Below, in pieces: positions 58,785-64,000 of a stretch of 64,000 bases of DNA; the stretch's first letter is position 1; each line of letters starts with the position of its first letter. The position numbers were made by a program, and so were the translations under genes. The notes below the pieces were generated by a model that saw only the letters and a program-made list of their open reading frames with translations, had not been told where the DNA came from and ran no database searches. Origin of the DNA: Saccharospirillum sp035704555 (GTDB lineage Bacteria; Pseudomonadota; Gammaproteobacteria; Pseudomonadales; Natronospirillaceae); assembly GCA_035704555.1 (NCBI GenBank), contig DASSWT010000226.1:1-64000 (forward strand). The letters run 5' to 3'.

Positions 58785-59673
58785 AGTTAAACACTCCGGT
58801 CGACAAATACCGGTCGCCCCGGTCACAGATAATGGCCACTATTACCGCATTCTCAAGTTGCTTGCTCAGACGCAGGGCACCGGCAACCGAACCGCCGGAC
58901 GACACGCCGGCAAAGATCCCTTCTTCTGCTGCCAGACGGCGCATGGTCACTTCGGCCTCATGCTGGCTAATATCCAGCACCTGATCCACCCGGCTGGCAT
59001 CGTATATTTTCGGCAGATAAGCCTCGGGCCAGCGGCGAATGCCCGGAATCTGGGAGCCTTCCTCCGGCTGCAGGCCAACAATCTGAACCGCCGGGTTCTG
59101 CTCTTTCAGATAGCGGGATACGCCCATGATCGTGCCAGTCGTGCCCATGGATGACACAAAATGGGTCACCTGACCGGCGGTGTCGCGCCAGATCTCCGGG
59201 CCAGTGCTTTCGCAGTGCGCCAGAGGGTTATCCTGGTTGGCAAACTGATCCAGCACGCGGCCCTTGCCTTCCGATTGCATTTGCAACGCCAGGTCCCGGG
59301 CGTATTCCATGCCCTGCTCCCGGGTCACGCTGATGATTTCGGCACCATAGGCGCGCATGCTGGCGCGACGCTCTTCACTGAGGTTCGCGGGCATGATCAG
59401 AATCATCTTATAGCCCTTGATCGCCGCGGCCATGGCCAGGGCTATGCCGGTATTGCCGCTGGTCGCCTCAATCAGCGTATCGCCGGGTTTGATGTCACCC
59501 CGCTCTTCGGCATGGCGGATCATGCTGATCGCCGGGCGGTCCTTGACCGAACCGGCCGGATTGTTGCCTTCCAGTTTGAGTAGAATGGTGTTGCTCGTCT
59601 CGCCGGCCATGCGCTGCAGACGGACCAGTGGCGTGTTGCCGACAAAGTCTTCAATCGTCGGATATGAGGGCAT
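58783..59673 (-). CDS. cysM: Cysteine synthase B
   Basis: PLP-dependent O-acetylserine sulfhydrylase isozyme that can use thiosulfate. The Schiff-base Lys is in NPAGSVKDRP near residue 42, with the TSGNTGIALA substrate loop near 70 and the phosphate-binding GTTGTIMG near 175. The 296 residues match CysM (303). AAAGGAGG precedes the ATG. It lies between relA and the divergent barA, a conserved order. Its stop codon overlaps repeat R7. Confidence 0.95.
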   Translation of the reverse strand: MPSYPTIEDFVGNTPLVRLQRMAGETSNTILLKLEGNNPAGSVKDRPAISMIRHAEERGDIKPGDTLIEATSGNTGIALAMAAAIKGYKMILIMPANLSEERRASMRAYGAEIISVTREQGMEYARDLALQMQSEGKGRVLDQFANQDNPLAHCESTGPEIWRDTAGQVTHFVSSMGTTGTIMGVSRYLKEQNPAVQIVGLQPEEGSQIPGIRRWPEAYLPKIYDASRVDQVLDISQHEAEVTMRRLAAEEGIFAGVSSGGSVAGALRLSKQLENAVIVAIICDRGDRYLSTGVFN

Positions 59674-59883
59674 TGTCTGCCTCCTTTCAAAAAAGTGCCG
59701 TTATGATACTGCGTTCGGGCACCGGTGCGTAATAGCACCTCCTTTTAACCAGTTACCTCAGCGCTATATGGCACCTGGCTGTATCGCTTTGATCACCGCT
59801 CCAGCGCGCTCTGGCGCGGGGTTTCAATTGACCGCTTGCCATGGGCCGATTACAGTTCCTTTACTACAAAGACAGGCAGTCAC

Positions 59884-62745
59884 ATGATTTCCACGGGTAT
59901 TCAAAACCGTATCCTTTTTATCGCTCTGGCGCCGGTACTGGTCTTCGGCATTGCCTTTACCGCCTGGTTTACGAAAAATGATATGGCTCAACAGACCAGC
60001 GCCTTTAACAACCGTACAGAAACGGTGGTTAACCGGCTGGGAGACGCCCTGTCACTCCCTTTGCAGGAAGGCCGCACCGAGTTGGTTCATGCCCTGCTAC
60101 GCCGTGCCCTGAACGAGCGCGATGCCCGTGCCGTTCGTTTGTTTGACCCCTTTGGCAGCGAGTGGCTGGAATCCGGCCCGACCATGCAGGGCCCGGCCTA
60201 CCCCTACTCGATTCAGGATACCAACCGCCTGACCCGCTACCGCACCCAGTCGACGCTACGCTACCTTATTCCGATCTACCCTCCGGCCGACCTGCAACTG
60301 CGCATGAGCACCTCGGCGCCAACCGGCTGGCTTGAGGTTGAGTTTGACTATGCCAACACCCTGGTCGCGCATTATAGGACATTGCTGATCAACCTGATGC
60401 TCCTGGCTCTCGGCCTGATTGCTGTATCAGGGCTGGCGGTATGGCTCAGCCGCGAAATCAGCCGGCCGGTGCGTAACATGATCGCGACCGTCGATGCGAT
60501 TCGCGAAGGCAATCTCGACGCCCGGGTTGACCTGAAAGCCAATGGCGAGCTGCATGACCTGGAAGTGGGCATCAACTCCATGGCCGAAACCCTGCGCGAT
60601 GCCTATGAAGAAATGCAGAACAGCGTTGAGCAAGCCACCGAAGACCTGCGCGAAACGCTGGAAACCATCGAGATCCAGAACATTGAACTGGATATGGCCC
60701 GGCGCGAAGCGCAACAGGCAAACCAGGTAAAAACCGAGTTTCTTGCCAACATGAGCCACGAAATTCGCACACCGCTCAACGGCATCATTGGTTTTGCCCG
60801 CCTGCTGGCCAAGTCCAACCTGACGCGCAAGCAGGAAGACTATATTTCCACCATTCTGTCTTCTTCACAGGGTCTGCTGACCATCATCAACGACGTGCTC
60901 GACTTCTGTAAGATTGAAGCAGGCAAACTGATGCTTGATAACCGCAGCATGAACCTGCGTGAGACCATCGAAGACGTACTGGTGATGCTGGCCCCCGCGT
61001 CTCAGGCCAAGCAGCTGGAAGTCGTCAGCCTGTATTATTCCGACGTACCCGAGCAACTGATCACCGACCCGCTGCGGCTCAAACAGGTACTGACCAATCT
61101 GGTCAACAATGCCATCAAGTTCACGCCCAAAGGCAGCATCGTTGTCCGCACCATGATCGAGCAGGCTCAGGGCAACAAACTGATGGTGCGCATCAGCGTT
61201 ACCGATACCGGCATCGGCCTGTCCAAAGCTGAGCAGAAAGCCCTGTTCCATGCCTTCACTCAGGCCGATTCATCAACTGCCCGCGAATTCGGTGGCACCG
61301 GCCTCGGCCTGGTTATCTCCAAGCGGTTGGTGGAACAGATGGGTGGGGATATCGGCCTGGAAAGCCAGAAAGATGAAGGCTCCACTTTCTGGTTTAACAT
61401 CAAGGCCGAAGTGGCCCCGGCCATTCAACAGCCACCCAAGCTGACTGACCTCAATGGCTTCACCCTGGCCATTGTTGAGCCGCGCGAGATGTCACAGCTG
61501 GCCCTGCGCCATCAGGCCGAACAATGGGGCATGGATTGCCTGGTGATGAGCAAGCTGGACGAATTGCACCAACATCTGAAACAGCCAGACACGGTGCGTC
61601 CGGACATGGCCCTGGTGGACGTCAGCGGCTTCGGTAACGACGATTCCCTGTACCGGCAAATCCTGCACATCGAACGGGAGTTGCACTGCCCTACACTGGT
61701 ACTGGCCACCACAAGGGACGAGGACATCAGCTACAAACTGCTGGAGCAGGGAGCCAAACATTACCTGTCGACCCCGGTGCGCTACAGCCAGCTGTACCAA
61801 ACCCTGGTCACCATGCTTCGCCCGGAAAAAGCCGGTAAAACGGAAGAGAGCTCGTCACTGGCCCTGGGTCTGGTGCGTTCAACCGTGCGGGTATTGGCGG
61901 TCGACGACAACCCGGCTAACCTAAAGCTGATCATCACCTTGCTGGAAAGCATCGGCATTCAGGTCGATGGTGCCCGGAACGGCGAAGACGCTGTCGAGGC
62001 AGCCCGGCACAATCAATACGACCTGATATTTATGGACATTCAGATGCCTGGCATGGACGGCAAACAGGCCACGCGTCGCATACGACAGATGGAACCGGCC
62101 CAGGCCCGGGTGCCGATCATCGCGCTGACGGCGCACGCCCTGGCGGAAGAGCGCCAGAGCATGCTCGACAGCGGTATGGATGACTATCTGACCAAACCTG
62201 TCGATGAGGATCAATTGCACCGTACCCTGTTCAAATGGACCGGCACCGCCCTGAACTATGAGGATACCCAGTCGATCGCAGCGCCCGCCGACAACGAAGC
62301 GCCCGCCTCACTCGATATGGAAAAACTGCACGGTCTGCCGGTGGTCGATTTCGTCTCCGGTCTGGAAAAAGCCAGCGGCAAGCTCGGGCTGGCACGCGAT
62401 ATGTTCACCATGCTGATGGACAGTCTGGAAAAGGATCAGCGCCGGATGAATGCGCTGTATCAGCAAGGGGACTACAAGGCTTTGCTGGAAGACGTGCACC
62501 GTTTGCACGGGGCCACTCATTATTGCGGTGTACCCCGCATTCAGATGACCGCCATGTACACCGAATCACTGCTCAAACAGGGCCACTACGCCATTCTGGA
62601 AGATGCGCTGTTCCTGCTGAATGAAGAAATCAATGAACTGCAACACTGGTCGAACGACCATGACTGGGAAAAGGTGCTGGAGCAGGCGGTGAAGGTCTAT
62701 GCCTATCAGATGCAGCAAAAATCGGGCAAGCGTCAGCCCAGTTAA
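59884..62745 (+). CDS. barA: Hybrid sensor histidine kinase BarA/GacS
   Basis: Tripartite sensor expected to phosphorylate UvrY/GacA and drive CsrA-controlling small RNAs. The 953 residues hold TM1 (about 8-30), a periplasmic sensor (30-165), TM2 (168-190), HAMP (190-245), HisKA with His292 in NMSHEIRTPLNG, and HATPase. Then come a pseudo-receiver (about 525-640), a true receiver (LAVDDNPANLK, phospho-Asp in IFMDIQMPGMDG) and a C-terminal HPt (His in HRLHGATHYCG). ATG at 59884 is chosen; upstream residues are hydrophilic and unlike the family. Confidence 0.94.
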   Translation: MISTGIQNRILFIALAPVLVFGIAFTAWFTKNDMAQQTSAFNNRTETVVNRLGDALSLPLQEGRTELVHALLRRALNERDARAVRLFDPFGSEWLESGPTMQGPAYPYSIQDTNRLTRYRTQSTLRYLIPIYPPADLQLRMSTSAPTGWLEVEFDYANTLVAHYRTLLINLMLLALGLIAVSGLAVWLSREISRPVRNMIATVDAIREGNLDARVDLKANGELHDLEVGINSMAETLRDAYEEMQNSVEQATEDLRETLETIEIQNIELDMARREAQQANQVKTEFLANMSHEIRTPLNGIIGFARLLAKSNLTRKQEDYISTILSSSQGLLTIINDVLDFCKIEAGKLMLDNRSMNLRETIEDVLVMLAPASQAKQLEVVSLYYSDVPEQLITDPLRLKQVLTNLVNNAIKFTPKGSIVVRTMIEQAQGNKLMVRISVTDTGIGLSKAEQKALFHAFTQADSSTAREFGGTGLGLVISKRLVEQMGGDIGLESQKDEGSTFWFNIKAEVAPAIQQPPKLTDLNGFTLAIVEPREMSQLALRHQAEQWGMDCLVMSKLDELHQHLKQPDTVRPDMALVDVSGFGNDDSLYRQILHIERELHCPTLVLATTRDEDISYKLLEQGAKHYLSTPVRYSQLYQTLVTMLRPEKAGKTEESSSLALGLVRSTVRVLAVDDNPANLKLIITLLESIGIQVDGARNGEDAVEAARHNQYDLIFMDIQMPGMDGKQATRRIRQMEPAQARVPIIALTAHALAEERQSMLDSGMDDYLTKPVDEDQLHRTLFKWTGTALNYEDTQSIAAPADNEAPASLDMEKLHGLPVVDFVSGLEKASGKLGLARDMFTMLMDSLEKDQRRMNALYQQGDYKALLEDVHRLHGATHYCGVPRIQMTAMYTESLLKQGHYAILEDALFLLNEEINELQHWSNDHDWEKVLEQAVKVYAYQMQQKSGKRQPS

Positions 62746-62754
62746 TCGAAGCGC

Positions 62755-63123
62755 TCAGGCAATGACGGCGAAGGCCACCACGTAATCCTGCTCATCAGCC
62801 AGGCTGATGTGTACCCTGGTTGCACCGAGCGCTTGCTGTTTCTTGAGCGCCACGCCATGCAGCTGCGCACACGGGGCGCCATACTCGTCCGGCAATATCT
62901 CGATGCCCTGGAATGTAACCCCCTGGGCAATCCCGGTTCCCAACGCCTTGGCAATGGCTTCTTTTCCGGCAAAACGATTGGCCAGGAACTTCAGTGGTTT
63001 CCCGCGACGCTGATACTCACTCTGTTCGGCACTGGTCAGGATACGTCGCAGAAAGCGATCTCCCTGCTGGTCGAGCACCTGCCCGATGCGTTCGATATTA
63101 ACGATGTCGGTACCAATATTCAC
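62755..63123 (-). CDS. acpS: Holo-[acyl-carrier-protein] synthase
   Basis: Transfers the 4'-phosphopantetheine arm from CoA to apo-ACP. The metal/substrate motifs are MNIGTDIVNIERI at the N-terminus and RFAGKEAIAKALGTGI near residue 50. The 122 residues match E. coli (126). It is convergent with barA. The gene pdxJ, often between recO and acpS, is absent, leaving recO 33 bases upstream. Confidence 0.95.
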   Translation of the reverse strand: MNIGTDIVNIERIGQVLDQQGDRFLRRILTSAEQSEYQRRGKPLKFLANRFAGKEAIAKALGTGIAQGVTFQGIEILPDEYGAPCAQLHGVALKKQQALGATRVHISLADEQDYVVAFAVIA

Positions 63124-63156
63124 AGCCAGAGCCTCAACGGTGGTAGAGCCTGAGTG

Positions 63157-63822
63157 TCAGCATACCCAGTTTTTACTGTGCCAGGAACGCCCTTCCAGTA
63201 CGTGCTGAATGCGGCCGGCGTTGATCGTTTTGGCCACAGCCAGCGCACCGGGCTGATGCCAGTCGTTATCCGCTATGGCCAGAATCAAGTGCCCGGGTAA
63301 CTGATCGGCGCGGGTGCCCTGGCAAAAACCCCGGGCCGGATCAAAGCGGTAATTGCCCTCGGGCGCTACCCAGTCGCCGGTATCCATCGTCTGGCGATAA
63401 TCCAGCCCAAAGCCTGTCGCCTCCAGCAGGCGGCGTTCGAAATAGCGCAATGCGGGTGCCTGCTGGTTCGGCTTGGCCAGCAACAGCAGGGTGCTGGCAT
63501 AAACGCCAAAAAATCCTTCATCGACCTGAAACCGGGGCACCAGACGGACACAGAGTTCGTTGATATAGAGCCCCTGAACCAGAGCCGCGCCATAGTGCAC
63601 GGGCACCGCGCCCTGATAGCGCCAGTCACTCAGCTGTTTCAGTTCGGAGTTGCCATGGGTTCGGACCAGACAGGGGCAAAACAGGGCGGGACGGGAGGTT
63701 CGGCCGACGGCGGTAAACCGCCCGTGATCCGGCGTGAGCAGCTCCAGTAACCAGTGAGACTCGCGAAACGGGCGGGCATGCAACACATAGGCGGGCTGAT
63801 CTGGCGCTCGCCGTCCGCTCAT
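63157..63822 (-). CDS. recO: DNA repair protein RecO
   Basis: Recombination mediator that works with RecR to load RecA at gaps. The N-terminal OB fold starts PAYVLHARPFRESHWLLELLTPDHGRFTAVGR. The C-terminal helical part has ERRLLEATGFGLDY near residue 130. The 221 residues are slightly shorter than E. coli (242). GGAG precedes the ATG. It follows era by 13 bases. Confidence 0.93.
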   Translation of the reverse strand: MSGRRAPDQPAYVLHARPFRESHWLLELLTPDHGRFTAVGRTSRPALFCPCLVRTHGNSELKQLSDWRYQGAVPVHYGAALVQGLYINELCVRLVPRFQVDEGFFGVYASTLLLLAKPNQQAPALRYFERRLLEATGFGLDYRQTMDTGDWVAPEGNYRFDPARGFCQGTRADQLPGHLILAIADNDWHQPGALAVAKTINAGRIQHVLEGRSWHSKNWVC

Positions 63823-63835
63823 GATTCACTCCCGG

Positions 63836-64000
63836 TCATGGCTCGTTAAAGTAGCCCAGGCTTTTTAGCGCACGTTCGTCATCCGCCCAACCGCCTTTCA
63901 CCTTAACCCAGAGGTTCAGCATGACTTTGGCGTTGAACAGCTGTTCCATATCCAGCCGGGCATCGTGGCCGACTTTTTTGATACGACTGCCCTTGTCGCC
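63836..64000 (-). CDS. era: GTPase Era, C-terminal end (gene continues past the right edge)
   Basis: The last 54 residues of a KH-domain protein: GDKGSRIKKVGHDARLDMEQ, later VMLNLWVKVKGGWADDERAL and SLGYFNEP, matching the end of Era, which binds the 16S rRNA 3' end in 30S assembly. The stop codon is at 63836-63838. Order era-recO-acpS is the usual rnc-era-recO arrangement. Confidence 0.93.
   Translation of the reverse strand, partial: GDKGSRIKKVGHDARLDMEQLFNAKVMLNLWVKVKGGWADDERALKSLGYFNEP

Noticed and set aside
1..64000. Genomic island, prophage or insertion sequence
   Set aside because: All genes belong to housekeeping blocks in familiar order; no integrase, transposase or phage genes are recognisable.

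Overview
This window looks like core chromosome of a marine-type gammaproteobacterium. I infer an Oceanospirillales-like relative (Saccharospirillum/Reinekea neighbourhood). The basis is gene content and order: zapE-zapG, the ibaG-murA-hisGDC block facing kdsD-lptCAB-rpoN-hpf-ptsN-rapZ-npr, miaB-phoH-ybeY-corC, rplU-rpmA-obgE-proB, ssb-MFS-uvrA, and relA-cysM-barA-acpS-recO-era. The genus is a guess. I see no prophage, integron, CRISPR array or insertion sequence. Coding density is high and G+C looks moderately high by eye.

Layout. 1-228: tandem strong promoters and boxA leader of an rRNA operon leaving on the minus strand. 225-8.5 kb: an LpcC-like mannosyltransferase, zapE/zapG division genes, cysDN sulfate activation, a Nif3-like protein and a MalZ-type glucosidase. 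8.6-14.1 kb (minus): mlaC, ibaG, murA and hisG-hisD-hisC. 14.3-22.8 kb (plus): lipopolysaccharide export (kdsD, lptC, lptA, lptB), rpoN with its nitrogen-PTS neighbours, mgtE and yjgA. kdsC and the other mla genes are missing from their usual places. 22.8-24.2 kb: an ECF sigma factor/ChrR pair with a readable autoregulatory promoter. 24.2-32 kb: a D-lactate dehydrogenase (Dld-II type) facing its probable GntR regulator, then elaA, ribE, a Bax-like glucosaminidase, an MFS protein, a 40-residue small protein and a DUF1820 protein. 32.2-41.9 kb: miaB, phoH, ybeY, corC, fumC, an RND/MMPL exporter, a methyltransferase and tag. 42-51.6 kb: proB, obgE, rpmA, rplU, ispB, a PilZ protein, a hypothetical protein, an RmlD-like pseudoenzyme, ssb and an MFS protein. 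52.2-64 kb: uvrA, mazG, relA, cysM, barA/gacS, acpS, recO and the end of era.

The most unusual feature is a family of eight structured intergenic repeats between 33.6 and 58.8 kb, and none before that. Each has a long basal stem (25-30 bp) enclosing a conserved core that folds into two small hairpins, usually tipped by CATCCATG or a close variant. Four copies are also framed by an outer inverted repeat (CTCAAGTTTCGGAGTTCG) giving a unit of about 185-192 bp. Stem sequences differ between copies while pairing is kept. The elements lie only between genes. One separates a LexA-controlled promoter from uvrA, and another overlaps the cysM stop codon. They behave like a non-autonomous mobile or structured-RNA family and are the best candidate here for an undescribed system.

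Other points of interest are a CysN with a decayed APS-kinase tail, a sugar-nucleotide reductase homologue lacking its catalytic Tyr and Lys, hairpins formed over stop codons of convergent genes, and stacked inverted repeats directly before cysD.
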